From Bacillota bacterium (lineage in GTDB: Bacteria > Bacillota > Clostridia > Christensenellales > UMGS416), in the NCBI GenBank assembly GCA_023421955.1, contig JAEZSE010000007.1:1-50868 (forward strand): 50,868 nucleotides of DNA, in the 5' to 3' direction. Positions 7,587-15,539 of this stretch are shown in pieces. Both the position numbers and the translations under genes were made by a program. The notes below the pieces were generated by a model. It did not search any database and was not told the origin of the DNA. It saw only the letters and a program-made list of their open reading frames with translations. Every line of letters begins with the position of its first letter. The stretch's first letter is position 1.

Positions 7587-8156
7587 ATGAAGAAGCTTTT
7601 TGTTTTGTTTGTTTCATTGGTGATGATTGTTTCGCTTTCTGGCTGCAACCTCGTGAAGCAGAAAATCAAAGACGCTGTGCAGAGCGCCATGGCTGACGCG
7701 ACGCAGGCACCGGCGGAATCGGCAGAACCCGACACTGCCGAACCCGAAGCCACGGAAACGGATGCCACAGAAAAGCCGGATGAACCGGAAGCAACGGTGA
7801 ACCCTGATGACATGGACGTGAAAGACGGCAACACCGACTTGTGGAAGGATGACATCCCGGCCTATGTGCCCCGGTTTGGCTATGGAGAGTATTTGCCGGG
7901 AGAGTCAGGCAAGCTGGAATACAACGGCTCGGCGGTGATTTCACTGCTCTATAAGGGCGTGAAGGCTGAGGAGCTGAAGGAATATTCAGAAAGCATGAAG
8001 GAAGCCGGTTATGCCGACGTGTCCTACGCTGAATATGACGGTGGAGCCGTGGTCACTGGCAGCTATAAAAAAGATGGTGTGGAGTCTGCCATCCTGATGT
8101 CTCTGGACACCGCAGCAGACAAATGCACGCTGGTGATTACAGTAACAGCCAAATAA
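7587..8156 (+). CDS. predicted lipoprotein of unknown function
   Basis: The 189-residue product begins MKKLFVLFVSLVMIVSLSGC, a lipoprotein signal with lipobox LSGC (Cys20). A Glu/Pro/Ala/Thr-rich linker follows (about residues 40-80), then a small alpha/beta domain of about 110 residues (VPRFGYGEYLPG to the end). It should be tethered to the outer face of the membrane. I chose ATG 7587 because GAGGAG is 8 bases upstream; the ATG at 7572 lies within that site. No family name is certain. A strong bidirectional terminator separates it from the convergent radC-type gene. Confidence 0.8.
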   Translation: MKKLFVLFVSLVMIVSLSGCNLVKQKIKDAVQSAMADATQAPAESAEPDTAEPEATETDATEKPDEPEATVNPDDMDVKDGNTDLWKDDIPAYVPRFGYGEYLPGESGKLEYNGSAVISLLYKGVKAEELKEYSESMKEAGYADVSYAEYDGGAVVTGSYKKDGVESAILMSLDTAADKCTLVITVTAK

Positions 8157-8175
8157 CATCACACTATAGCGAATA

Positions 8176-8215
8176 CAAACCCCGGCGCGGCAGCATTGCT
8201 CCACGCCGGGGTTTG
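8176..8215. terminator. bidirectional terminator
   Basis: CAAACCCCGGCG (8176-8187) and CGCCGGGGTTTG (8204-8215) form a perfect 12-base-pair stem with T-rich flanks on both strands. It lies between the convergent lipoprotein and RadC genes and fits both. Confidence 0.9.
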
Positions 8216-8219
8216 TTTG

Positions 8220-9005
8220 TCAATCTGAAGCATATTCGTGCAGGAAGGCGCGAAGAGCCTGATGATCACCGGAGACATGATCCCGATCATACTGGGCCAG
8301 ATCCAATGTAATTCGGATTTCCACCTCGCGCAGGATCTTTTCCATGCGGCCTTCCCGGGCAAAGCTGTAGGTCTCCTCACCGCTGACAATGATGTGATCA
8401 ATGATGTGGATGCCGATCGTGGAAAGGGCCACAGTGAGGCGGCGGGTATAGGCGATGTCATTGGCCGAAGGCTCCAGCATGCCTTTGGGGTGGTTGTGGG
8501 CGAAGATCACCTGCGAGGCGTTGTTTCGGATGGCCGTTTCAACAACCGTGCGGGGGTGCACAGAGACCTCGTTGACTGTGCCTTCATGGAGCATCACCTC
8601 ACGGATCAGGCGGCAATTGGGGTCCAGACAAAGGATGTAAAAGGCTTCGTTGGTGCGCCCGGCAAACAGATCAACAGCGTAGCTGCTGGCGGCGCGATAA
8701 TTGTCTATGGAAAGGCCATGTCGGGAGCTGTCTTGCCGGTACATACGCCACAGGGGCTTCATCATCGACAGCAACACCGCCGAGTTTTTGCCCATTCCTT
8801 CATAGGAGGAAAGATCATCTGGGTGGGCGTCCAGCACCTGTGAGAATGATCCGAAGTGATCGATCAGCCGGTGAGACAGCTCGTTGGTGTCGCGGCGTGG
8901 GATGGCATAAAACAACAGCAGCTCCAAGGCCTGATGTGGTTCAAAGGAATCCAGCCCCTCATCCAGAAAACGCTGGCGCAGGTGGTCGCGATGGTTTTCG
9001 TGCAT
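8220..9005 (-). CDS. radC: RadC/JAMM domain protein
   Basis: A 261-residue protein with the RadC layout: an N-terminal helix-hairpin-helix region (ELLLFYAIPRRDTNELSHRL, then LSSYEGMGKNSAV) and a C-terminal JAMM metalloprotease-like fold with FAHNHPKGMLEPSANDIAYT, which has the HxHP and PS..D metal ligands. Despite the old name, a role in DNA repair is doubtful. Start chosen at ATG 9005, with GGAG about 9 bases before it; a longer reading from further upstream has no site. It is transcribed away from the ferredoxin gene and shares with it a short regulatory region. Confidence 0.88.
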   Translation of the reverse strand: MHENHRDHLRQRFLDEGLDSFEPHQALELLLFYAIPRRDTNELSHRLIDHFGSFSQVLDAHPDDLSSYEGMGKNSAVLLSMMKPLWRMYRQDSSRHGLSIDNYRAASSYAVDLFAGRTNEAFYILCLDPNCRLIREVMLHEGTVNEVSVHPRTVVETAIRNNASQVIFAHNHPKGMLEPSANDIAYTRRLTVALSTIGIHIIDHIIVSGEETYSFAREGRMEKILREVEIRITLDLAQYDRDHVSGDHQALRAFLHEYASD

Positions 9006-9077
9006 ACGATTAATCTCCGATCCGAAACCAATCATATCATAGTACGACAAGTATTTACATCTTTTTCCATCTCTTCC

Positions 9078-9093
9078 TGTGAACAAAGTCACA
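9078..9093. promoter_or_regulatory. Crp/Fnr-type operator
   Basis: TGTGAACAAAGTCACA is a perfect TGTGA-N6-TCACA dyad. A TAAAAT at 9115-9120 would place the start of transcription near 9127, so the dyad centre is at about -41.5. That is the classic position for activation by a Crp/Fnr family protein of the ferredoxin gene that follows. Confidence 0.6.
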
Positions 9094-9175
9094 AACAGAA
9101 GCAATGCAAACCGGTAAAATGCAGCCAATGAATGAACGGCGTTCGCATACGCCAGACTAGAAAGAGGAAGAACGA

Positions 9176-9361
9176 ATGGCGATTGCGGTTTTGAAGAAAC
9201 GCTGTCCGCAGAACCACCCATGCCCGTCGGTGCGGGTGTGCCCTGTTGGAGCGTTAAAGCAAAGCGGTTACCAGGCACCCACAGTGGACATCAACAAATG
9301 CACCAGTTGCAGCAAATGTGTGCGGTATTGCCCAATGGGGGCGTTTCAGCAAGTGACGTAA
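9176..9361 (+). CDS. small 4Fe-4S ferredoxin-like protein
   Basis: A 61-residue protein with a C-terminal cluster motif CTSCSKCVRYCP (CxxCxxCxxxCP) and an N-terminal group CPQNHPCPSVRVCP, which can supply a second set of ligands. Two clusters, or one cluster and a structural site, are possible. AGAGGAAG precedes the ATG. Ten bases separate it from the CopZ-like gene, so the two form a small operon behind a Crp/Fnr-type box. The role is likely electron transfer or redox sensing; partner unknown. Confidence 0.85.
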   Translation: MAIAVLKKRCPQNHPCPSVRVCPVGALKQSGYQAPTVDINKCTSCSKCVRYCPMGAFQQVT

Positions 9362-9371
9362 TAGGGAAGGT

Positions 9372-9596
9372 ATGAGTTCAATGAGCAAAATGGAAAGCAT
9401 CAAACTAACGGTCACCGGGATGACCTGCCACCATTGTGAAATGCGCGTGGTGAAGTCACTGGAGAGGCTGGACGGCGTGAAGGAAGCCAAGGCTTCTGCA
9501 AAGTACAACGAGGTGCAGGTGAGTTTTGATACAGATAAGCTTGGCATCGAGCAGCTGAGGGAAGCGATTGTGGACGCGGGGTATGAGGTGGCGTAA
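9372..9596 (+). CDS. heavy-metal-associated (CopZ-like) protein
   Basis: A 74-residue single HMA domain with GMTCHHC, the metal-binding CxxC loop, and the ferredoxin-like beta-alpha-beta-beta-alpha-beta fold pattern (VTGMTC... VSFDTDKL ... IVDAGYEV). Such proteins carry Cu(I) or a similar soft metal to a P-type ATPase. No ATPase is nearby, so its cargo and partner are open; pairing with a 4Fe-4S protein is unusual. ATG 9372 is used, with AGGG 5 bases upstream; ATG 9381 is a possible alternative. Confidence 0.87.
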   Translation: MSSMSKMESIKLTVTGMTCHHCEMRVVKSLERLDGVKEAKASAKYNEVQVSFDTDKLGIEQLREAIVDAGYEVA

Positions 9597-9939
9597 ACAC
9601 TGAGGTAATCCACGGGAGACGTTCCCTACGAGACTCGCCTCAGCGGGCATAAACAAATCTCAATTTTTGAGCGAAGAAGTGTGCAGGTCAGGATTGAGAC
9701 TGGTCCCTGCTGTTAAGAAATCCTCCCTGCCCTTTGCGAAGGGCATCCCCCCTTAATAAGGGAAGGTATGGATCACGTCTAGAGGGAGGTGCTACGCAAG
9801 GCGCCCTCGCATTGATTTGGATGCAATCAGTTATTTATCAATTTATGTCAACCTGGAGTGTTAAGTGGAATCAAGTTGCGGATACCGGCGCATTCAGACT
9901 ATACTCTCTTTAGTAGATGTGTTGAATAGGAGAGCAGAG
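9597..9939. other. intergenic region with one G-run repeat
   Basis: No gene is supported. A single-armed copy of the G-run repeat lies at 9717-9775 with hairpin GCCCTT-TGCG-AAGGGC and AAATCCTCCCTG at its tip. The rest is the probable leader of the acetyltransferase gene. Confidence 0.55.
9717..9775 (-). repeat. G-run interspersed repeat, single arm
   Basis: AGAAATCCTCCCTG, core GCCCTTTGCGAAGGGC, CATCCCCCCTTAATAAGG, GAAGGTATGG. Same frame as the left arms at 3947 and 4764, with a different self-complementary core. Confidence 0.65.
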
Positions 9940-10449
9940 ATGAACATAGCTCTAGCGCCAGTCAATCTAGAGGAGCGTGAAATCCTCGCCAATCTGCTGG
10001 AGAAATACAACTACGAATTCTCTCAATGCACCCAGGTGGATGTGAATCCATTGGGGTTGTACGGCTACCGGTATCTGGATTATTATTGGACAGAAAAGAA
10101 TCGCTGGGCTTATTTCATTACCGTCGATAGCAAATTAGCCGGTTTTGCATTGGTGAACGACCTGTCGGAGGTGAAGGATCGGGAAACTGATTTCCAAATG
10201 GCAGAGTTCTTCGTGATGCATAAATATCGCCGCCGTGGCGTGGGTCGGGAGGCTTTTCTCCAGATTATGATGCTGCACAAAGGCCGGTGGCAAATGATGC
10301 GGCATCCGAAAAATATTGCGTCTGTGCAGTTTTGGAATAAAGTGATCGATGAATATACCGGCAGCGAATATGAACTGGTGGAGGATTGCCCAGGTACAAA
10401 GTACGAAGACGGGTCTCCGGGAGGAGTATTCTTTTTTGTTTCAAAGTGA
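9940..10449 (+). CDS. GNAT family N-acetyltransferase
   Basis: A 169-residue acetyl-CoA-dependent acyltransferase. The acetyl-CoA-binding motif is FFVMHKYRRRGVGREAF (R/QxxGxG/A, residues about 88-104), preceded by WAYFITVDSKLAGFALV and followed by a C-terminal substrate part ending DGSPGGVFFFVSK. Start chosen at ATG 9940 because AGGAGAGCAGAG directly precedes it. The substrate is unknown. It converges with the noc gene: the two stops are only 3 bases apart, with no separate terminator. Confidence 0.87.
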   Translation: MNIALAPVNLEEREILANLLEKYNYEFSQCTQVDVNPLGLYGYRYLDYYWTEKNRWAYFITVDSKLAGFALVNDLSEVKDRETDFQMAEFFVMHKYRRRGVGREAFLQIMMLHKGRWQMMRHPKNIASVQFWNKVIDEYTGSEYELVEDCPGTKYEDGSPGGVFFFVSK

Positions 10450-10452
10450 GCA

Positions 10453-11286
10453 TCACCGGCTCTTTGGAACAACCACCCGCATCTCCACAAATTTCCCACT
10501 GTCATTCATGATAAATTGAGCATCCAGCCCGGCAGTTTTCAATTCCTCCACGGCGGATTTCATTGTGTTGGCGAAAAGCCGCTAGTCACGCCAGGCCCGC
10601 GAGAACTTCTGGTTCCCGCGGTCTTTTTCTTTTTCCACGGCAATCAGGGTGTCCACATGTTTTTCAATGAGTTCCTCGGTCTGGCGAACGTTGAGGCCCT
10701 TCAGCACCACACAGTCGATGACGTTCAGCTGGTCAATCTCATCGTGCAGCCGCAGCAGCGCCCGGGCATGGCGCTCTGTGAGCCCATGGCGGGCGATGGA
10801 GCCGCGCACCTGCTCCGGCAGGCGCAGCAGCCTTAATTTGTTGGCGATCGTGGACTGCTGCCTGCCCAGCTTTTCTGCCAACTGCTGCTGGGTGAGGCCA
10901 TGCTCCTCGATGAGCCGGCGGTAACCGTCGGCTTCCTCGAAGAAGTTAAGATCTTCCCGCTGGAGGTTTTCTGCCATCGTGAGCAGCGCCGCTTCCTCTG
11001 CGGAGACATCCAGTACGGTGGCGCGGATGTGGCTCTCGCCAAGCAGAGTGCAGGCACGAAGCCGCCGCTCCCCTGCAATGAGTTCAAAGCGCCCACCGCC
11101 CAGAGGGCGTACGGAGACTGGCTGAAGCAGGCCATATTGGCGAATGTTATCTGCCAGAAGATCGAGCGAGCGGTCGTCAAACACCCTTCTGGGCTGCCAG
11201 GGGCTGGGCAGGATGGCCTCCAGCGACAAAAAGACTGTCCTGGATTGCGAATCGGGATGATGGCTCCGCTGCAGGGTTTTGAACAA
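10453..11286 (-). pseudogene. noc: nucleoid occlusion protein Noc, interrupted by in-frame TAG
   Basis: Noc is a ParB-like CTPase that binds chromosomal sites and stops division over the nucleoid. From a TTG at 11286 (GAGGTG upstream) the frame gives FKTLQRSHHPDSQ, then SLEAILPSPWQPRRVFDD, the CTP motif IAGERRLRA, ENLQREDLN and a helix-turn-helix LTQQQLAEKLGRQQS. At codon 235 (10584-10582) there is a TAG. After it the same frame continues for 42 codons, RLFANTMKSAVEELKTAG to VVVPKSR and a TGA at 10453, which is exactly the normal Noc C-terminal dimer segment. So a single-base change has cut the gene, or the base call is wrong. TAG is a normal stop elsewhere in this window. Confidence 0.85.
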
Positions 11287-11479
11287 GGGCGCACCTCGCT
11301 TCGCATCACAAAAATCGAAAGAGGGGCCGCCAACTTTGGGGAGAAAAGCGGGCGGCCCGGCGCTTGGGAAAGAGGAGGTGACTGCCGCGCGAAATGCGCA
11401 CAGCGTGTGATTCGCTGTGCAGGTGATATTCCAGTTTCCTTTTGAAAATCCTGCTAACAAGGATTGAGAATCGTTTTAC

Positions 11480-11509
11480 AAAAAGAACGGGATTCCGCGT
11501 GGAATCCCG
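11480..11509 (-). terminator. terminator after rsmG
   Basis: On the minus strand CGGGATTCC and GGAATCCCG form a 9-base-pair stem with a 4-base loop, followed by TTCTTTTTG. It lies between rsmG and noc, so noc needs its own promoter in 11290-11479. Confidence 0.85.
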
Positions 11510-11520
11510 ATGATCTTGCG

Positions 11521-12237
11521 CTATCCGAGGGGCTCGGCTGACGGTTTGCCCGCTTTTCGAGGGAAGTTCGGCGGAGTGGGTCGAAACTTTTTTGTCTCCA
11601 CAATGAAGAATTGCTCCCGGTCAGGCAACCCATAACCATGGGCTTTGGGAGGTTCACCACCCAGAATGCGGCTGGCTTTGGAGGCAGCGGCGATTTCATC
11701 CGGCGCAGCAGGGCCTTTCCAGGCCAGCGACGCACCGCCCACGCGTACAAAGGGCAGCGTGTATTCCAGCAGCACATTCAGTTGCGCCACGGCGCGGGAA
11801 AGGGCGAAGTCAAACCGTTCGCGGGCGGGGGAGCGGGCGTAATCCTCAGCGCGGGCGGTCACAACGGAGACATTTTTCAGTTCCAGAGCGTCCACCACCG
11901 ATTGAAGGAAAGCAGTGCGCTTTTTCATCGAATCCAGCAGCACCACATGGACGCTGTCACGCAGGATCGCGATGGGAAGGCCGGGGAAGCCTGCGCCGGT
12001 GCCCACATCGATGACATTTGCACCACCGTCGATCAGATCCAGCGCAGGACGGGCCAACGAATCCATAAAGTGGCGCAATGCGGCATCGGCAGGATCAATC
12101 ACCTTGGTGAGGTTGAACTTTTGGTTGGCCTCTTCCAGCAAGGCGAAATAGGCTGCCATTTTGTCCAGTCTGTTTGCGCCGATGGGCAGGCCTGCTTCGG
12201 CGGCCAGTGCGGCCAGTGCTTCGCGAAAGGCGCTCAA
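11521..12237 (-). CDS. rsmG: 16S rRNA (guanine-527-N7)-methyltransferase RsmG
   Basis: A 238-residue SAM-dependent methyltransferase that modifies G527 of 16S rRNA; loss gives low-level streptomycin resistance in other bacteria. The family hallmark VIDVGTGAGFPGLPIAI is at about residues 74-90, with NQKFNLTKV before it and FALSRAVAQL after it. The start is a TTG that overlaps the parB stop (TTGA), implying coupled translation. The usual Bacillota order is mnmE-mnmG-rsmG-noc-soj-parB; here rsmG follows parB. Confidence 0.95.
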   Translation of the reverse strand: MSAFREALAALAAEAGLPIGANRLDKMAAYFALLEEANQKFNLTKVIDPADAALRHFMDSLARPALDLIDGGANVIDVGTGAGFPGLPIAILRDSVHVVLLDSMKKRTAFLQSVVDALELKNVSVVTARAEDYARSPARERFDFALSRAVAQLNVLLEYTLPFVRVGGASLAWKGPAAPDEIAAASKASRILGGEPPKAHGYGLPDREQFFIVETKKFRPTPPNFPRKAGKPSAEPLG

Positions 12238-13109
12238 TGCCGCCCTTCCTTTGCCTGGCGCGCCGCAAATTCAAACAACCGCTCCAGGTCCTGCCGGTTG
12301 AAGTAATCAATTTGGATGGTGCCCCGGTCCAGCGTGCCCCGCACCCGCACCTTGGTGCCAAGGGCCCTCATCAGCAGCTCCTCAAACTCCTTGAACTCCG
12401 GTGCCGCAGGTTTTTTTGCCGGTGTCACCACAGCGCGCTGCTCCAGCGTCATCTTGGAGCGCCGGGCAAGATCTTCCACCTCTCGCACAGAGAGGCCGCC
12501 ATCGATGGCCTTGCGGGCAATGGTGACCTGGGTATCCTGATCTTCCAGCGCGGCGATGGCCCGGCCATGGCCGGCACTCAATTGCCCCGCCATCATCCAG
12601 TCCTGAACGGAGAGCGGCAGCGTGAGCAGCCGCAGTGAGTTGGTCACCGCAGGCCGGCTCATCGAAAGCCGCTCGGCCACCTGCTCCTGGGTGAGGCGGA
12701 AGGTCTCAATGAGCGACTTGATGCCCATTGCCTCTTCCAGCGCGTTCAGGTCATCACGCTGCAGATTTTCCACCAGCGAGATTTCCGCCACTTGCTGGGT
12801 GTTGTAGTCGCGGATGATTACTGGCACCTGTTTCAGGCCCGCCATGCGGGATGCCCGCCAGCGCCGCTCACCGGCCACGAGCAGATAGCGTTCGCCCCGG
12901 CGTACCACCAAGAGTGGCTGCAACACGCCATGCTCCTTGATGGAGGCGCTTAGCTCGTTCAGTTTCTCTTCGTCAAAATGGAGCCTTGGTTGGTCCGGGT
13001 TGGGGTCGATGGAGTTGATGTCCACTTCGCTGGTGCGCTCGGTTTCGCCGGGGGCGGCTAGCAGCGCATCCAGGCCCCGGCCAAGGCCATGCTTCGGTTT
13101 CGGGCTCAT
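12234..13109 (-). CDS. parB: chromosome partition protein ParB (Spo0J)
   Basis: ParB binds parS and slides as a CTP-dependent clamp to organise the origin region. The 291-residue product has the CTP-binding motif LVAGERRWRASRMAG, ENLQRDDLNALEEA, the helix-turn-helix LTQEQVAERLSMSRPAVTN and a C-terminal dimer domain. The start overlaps the soj stop by 4 bases (ATGA) and the stop overlaps rsmG, so soj-parB-rsmG is a tight operon. Two consensus parS sites lie just upstream of soj. Confidence 0.96.
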   Translation of the reverse strand: MSPKPKHGLGRGLDALLAAPGETERTSEVDINSIDPNPDQPRLHFDEEKLNELSASIKEHGVLQPLLVVRRGERYLLVAGERRWRASRMAGLKQVPVIIRDYNTQQVAEISLVENLQRDDLNALEEAMGIKSLIETFRLTQEQVAERLSMSRPAVTNSLRLLTLPLSVQDWMMAGQLSAGHGRAIAALEDQDTQVTIARKAIDGGLSVREVEDLARRSKMTLEQRAVVTPAKKPAAPEFKEFEELLMRALGTKVRVRGTLDRGTIQIDYFNRQDLERLFEFAARQAKEGRH

Positions 13110-13885
13110 GCTTTCCTGCCTTCCTCACAATGCTCGATGAATTCTTCCGAAAGGTCGTTGTAGGCCACGGTGCCGCTGCAGGTGGGGTCATAAAGCAGCA
13201 CCGGCAGGCCGTGGCTGGGCGCTTCGCTCAGCCGCACGTTCCGGGGGATCAGCGTGGAATAGACCCGGTTGTTGAAGTGGCGGCGCACTTCTTCCACCAC
13301 CTGGAGTGACAGGTTGGTGCGGGAGTCAAACATCGTGAGCACCACACCCTCCACTTCCAGCGCCGGGTTCAGGTGCCGCCGCACCAACTGCACCGTGTTC
13401 ATCAGCTGGCTCAGGCCCTCCAGAGCGTAGAACTCGCATTGGATCGGCACCAGCAGCTTGTCTGCCGCCGTCAGCGCGTTCAGTGTGAGCAGCCCCAGCG
13501 ACGGCGGGCAGTCGATGAAGATGTAGTCATAATCATTCTTCAAGGCCGCCAGCTTGCCCTTCAGGATGTGCTCCCTGGCGATGGCGGAAACCAGCTCCAC
13601 CTCGGCGCCCACCAGGTCGGTGGAGGCGGGGATCAGCTTCAGGTTGTCCAGCATCGTGGGCAGGATGGCCTGCTCCGCCGGCAGGTCGTTGATCAAAATG
13701 TCATACACCGTGTGCCGCACATTGGTCTTGTTGATGCCAAACCCGCTGGTGCTGTTGCCCTGCGGGTCCATATCGATCAGCAGCACGCTGATGTCGCGGG
13801 CTGCGATGCATGCGCTCAGGTTCACGGCCGTCGTGGTCTTGCCCACGCCGCCCTTTTGGTTGGCGATCGTAATGATTGTTCCCAA
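13106..13885 (-). CDS. soj: chromosome partition ATPase ParA (Soj)
   Basis: A 259-residue ParA-type ATPase with the deviant Walker A motif QKGGVGKTTTAVNL, DMDPQGNSTSGFG, and IFIDCPPSLGLLTLNAL. It binds DNA non-specifically in the ATP state and is stimulated by ParB; in Bacillus it also controls DnaA. The start is a TTG at 13885 with GGAGGTG 6 bases upstream. The same frame runs on far upstream, through DNA that encodes an aminotransferase on the other strand, and that extension is not part of the gene. First gene of soj-parB-rsmG. Confidence 0.95.
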   Translation of the reverse strand: MGTIITIANQKGGVGKTTTAVNLSACIAARDISVLLIDMDPQGNSTSGFGINKTNVRHTVYDILINDLPAEQAILPTMLDNLKLIPASTDLVGAEVELVSAIAREHILKGKLAALKNDYDYIFIDCPPSLGLLTLNALTAADKLLVPIQCEFYALEGLSQLMNTVQLVRRHLNPALEVEGVVLTMFDSRTNLSLQVVEEVRRHFNNRVYSTLIPRNVRLSEAPSHGLPVLLYDPTCSGTVAYNDLSEEFIEHCEEGRKA

Positions 13886-13952
13886 TCTCGCACCTCCCCC
13901 ATACAGGTCTATTATATATGAATTCGGTTGGCAGAGAAAGGACGGAATGCAA

Positions 13953-13968
13953 TGTTTCACGTGGAACA
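13953..13968. promoter_or_regulatory. parS site 1
   Basis: TGTTTCACGTGGAACA differs by one base from a perfect palindrome and matches the bacterial parS consensus recognised by ParB/Spo0J. It lies 68 bases upstream of the soj start. Confidence 0.93.
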
Positions 13969-14015
13969 TTACCGGACACCTCATACCCCTTACCCGTGGA
14001 ACGAGTTCTAGTGTA

Positions 14016-14031
14016 TGTTTCACGTGAAACA
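14016..14031. promoter_or_regulatory. parS site 2 (perfect palindrome)
   Basis: TGTTTCACGTGAAACA is a perfect 16-base palindrome and the ideal parS sequence. It is 63 bases from site 1 and just upstream of the aminotransferase promoter. Confidence 0.95.
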
Positions 14032-14042
14032 CTCCGCCCCTT

Positions 14043-14072
14043 TTGACACCCAGCCCCCATCTGATGTATGAT
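14043..14072 (+). promoter_or_regulatory. predicted sigma-A promoter of the aminotransferase gene
   Basis: TTGACA (14043-14048) and TATGAT (14067-14072) are 18 bases apart, 30 bases before the start codon. parS site 2 ends 11 bases upstream, so spreading ParB could affect it. Confidence 0.75.
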
Positions 14073-14101
14073 AAATCAACCTCTCCCAAGGAGAAAACAG
14101 C

Positions 14102-15268
14102 ATGATCGCAAAGCAAATCGCGGAAAGCCTCAAGGGCGGGTCGATGATCCGCAAGATGTTTGAGGAAGGCGCCCGTCTGAAGAAGATCTACGGCGATGAA
14201 AATGTGTATGACTTCTCCATCGGCAACCCCGATGCCGAGCCGCCGAAGGAGACAATGGCCGCGCTGCGGGCGCTGGTGGACCAGCCCAACATCCACAAAT
14301 ACATGCCCAACGCGGGCTTTGCCGATGTGCGCGAGGCCGTGGCTGCCTGGGAGGGGAAGCGGGCTGGCATGGCGCTGGCCGCCAGCCAGGTCGTGATGAC
14401 TGCCGGGGCCGCCGGCGGCATGAACGCCGTGTTCAAGGCGATCCTGGACCCCGGTGATGAAGTGCTTGTGATCGCGCCCTACTTTGTGGAGTATTTTTAC
14501 TATATCCGTAATCACGGGGGCGTGCCTGTCGTGGTGAACAGCAACCCGGAAACCTTCCTGCCCGATGCCGCTGCGGTGGCCGCTGCCGTGACGGAGCGCA
14601 CCAAGGCAATCATCATCAACACGCCCCACAACCCCACCGGCGTGGTGTACGGCGAGGGCACACTGAAAGCGCTGGCAGCGGTGCTGGAGGAAGCGGGGAG
14701 GAGAGCTGGCCGGGATATTTATGTGCTGGCCGATGAGCCTTATAAACAGCTGCTGTATGACGGTTCGCTTCCGGCCACGCTTGCAATCTTCCGTAACGGC
14801 ATTGTGATCAACTCGTTCAGCAAGTCGCTTTCGCTGCCCGGCGAGCGCATCGGCTATGTGGCCGTGCACCCGGATGCGGCCGACGGCGAGCAGCTGGTGG
14901 CAGCGATCGCCTTTACCAACCGCACGCTGGGCTATGTGAACGCCCCGTCGCTGTTTCAAAAGGTGGCGGCTGCCTCGCTGGATGCCGGCATCGACGTTGC
15001 CGAATACAAGGCACGCCGCGACATGCTCTATAACCACATCATCGGCCTGGGCATGGAGTGCGTGCTGCCCGCCGGGGCATTTTATCTTTTCCCGAAGGCT
15101 CCCGGCGGTGACGACCTTGCTTTTGCCGCCAAAGCTGCCGAGCAGCGCATCCTGATTGTGCCGGGCAGCGGTTTTGGCTGGCCGGGCCATGTGCGCATTG
15201 CCTATTGTGTGGACAGGGGCACGATCCAGCGATCCTTCCCGGCTTGGGAGAGATTGTTGAAGGGCTGA
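14102..15268 (+). CDS. pyridoxal-phosphate aminotransferase, class I/II
   Basis: A 388-residue fold-type I aminotransferase, probably acting on an amino acid such as aspartate. Visible motifs are FSIGNPDAEPP near the N-terminus, TAGAAGGMNAVF (phosphate loop), NTPHNPTGVVY with the conserved Asn, VLADEPYKQLLYD with the cofactor Asp and Tyr, and NSFSKSLSLPGERIGY with the PLP lysine. AAGGAG lies 9 bases before the ATG. It stands alone between the parS sites and a terminator. The exact substrate cannot be told from sequence. Confidence 0.92.
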   Translation: MIAKQIAESLKGGSMIRKMFEEGARLKKIYGDENVYDFSIGNPDAEPPKETMAALRALVDQPNIHKYMPNAGFADVREAVAAWEGKRAGMALAASQVVMTAGAAGGMNAVFKAILDPGDEVLVIAPYFVEYFYYIRNHGGVPVVVNSNPETFLPDAAAVAAAVTERTKAIIINTPHNPTGVVYGEGTLKALAAVLEEAGRRAGRDIYVLADEPYKQLLYDGSLPATLAIFRNGIVINSFSKSLSLPGERIGYVAVHPDAADGEQLVAAIAFTNRTLGYVNAPSLFQKVAAASLDAGIDVAEYKARRDMLYNHIIGLGMECVLPAGAFYLFPKAPGGDDLAFAAKAAEQRILIVPGSGFGWPGHVRIAYCVDRGTIQRSFPAWERLLKG

Positions 15269-15280
15269 ATTGGTAAAAAG

Positions 15281-15314
15281 AAACGCCGGGGTTGAAAATC
15301 TTCGGCGTTTTCTA
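15281..15314 (+). terminator. terminator after the aminotransferase gene
   Basis: AAACGCCG (15281-15288) pairs with CGGCGTTT (15303-15310), followed by TTCTATCATTTT. It is 12 bases after the stop codon. Confidence 0.75.
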
Positions 15315-15411
15315 TCATTTTCACGTGGTGTGCCAAGGGCATATTTCTCTCAGGCTGGTGTGAAAAGCGTCTGAACACCTCCAAAAATACTATCAGAGCG
15401 CTTGAGACGTG

Positions 15412-15443
15412 ATATCAAACATATAATACATTATTGATATAAT
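15412..15443 (+). promoter_or_regulatory. possible promoter/operator of the histidine kinase gene
   Basis: Two TATAAT words (15422-15427 and 15438-15443) lie about 100 bases upstream of the kinase start. The dyad ATATCAA (15412-15418) / TTGATAT (15434-15440) spans them and could be an operator. No good -35 box is visible. Confidence 0.35.
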
Positions 15444-15539
15444 ACAAAAGGTGTGCTAGAATCCTGTTAATTCCAATATCGGTAATTTCATTCTATTTCC
15501 ATCTGCCGAGATCTCTTGTGCCGCTTTGGAGGCATCCGA

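Noticed and set aside
10582..10584. TAG as a reassigned sense codon
   Set aside because: TAG ends several intact genes here (22172, 25359, 36253 and feoA), so general reassignment is unlikely.
13886..15190. A 694-codon frame that would fuse about 435 residues to the N-terminus of Soj
   Set aside because: The extra part is the antisense of the aminotransferase gene and crosses both parS sites. Soj has its own TTG with a strong ribosome site at 13885.
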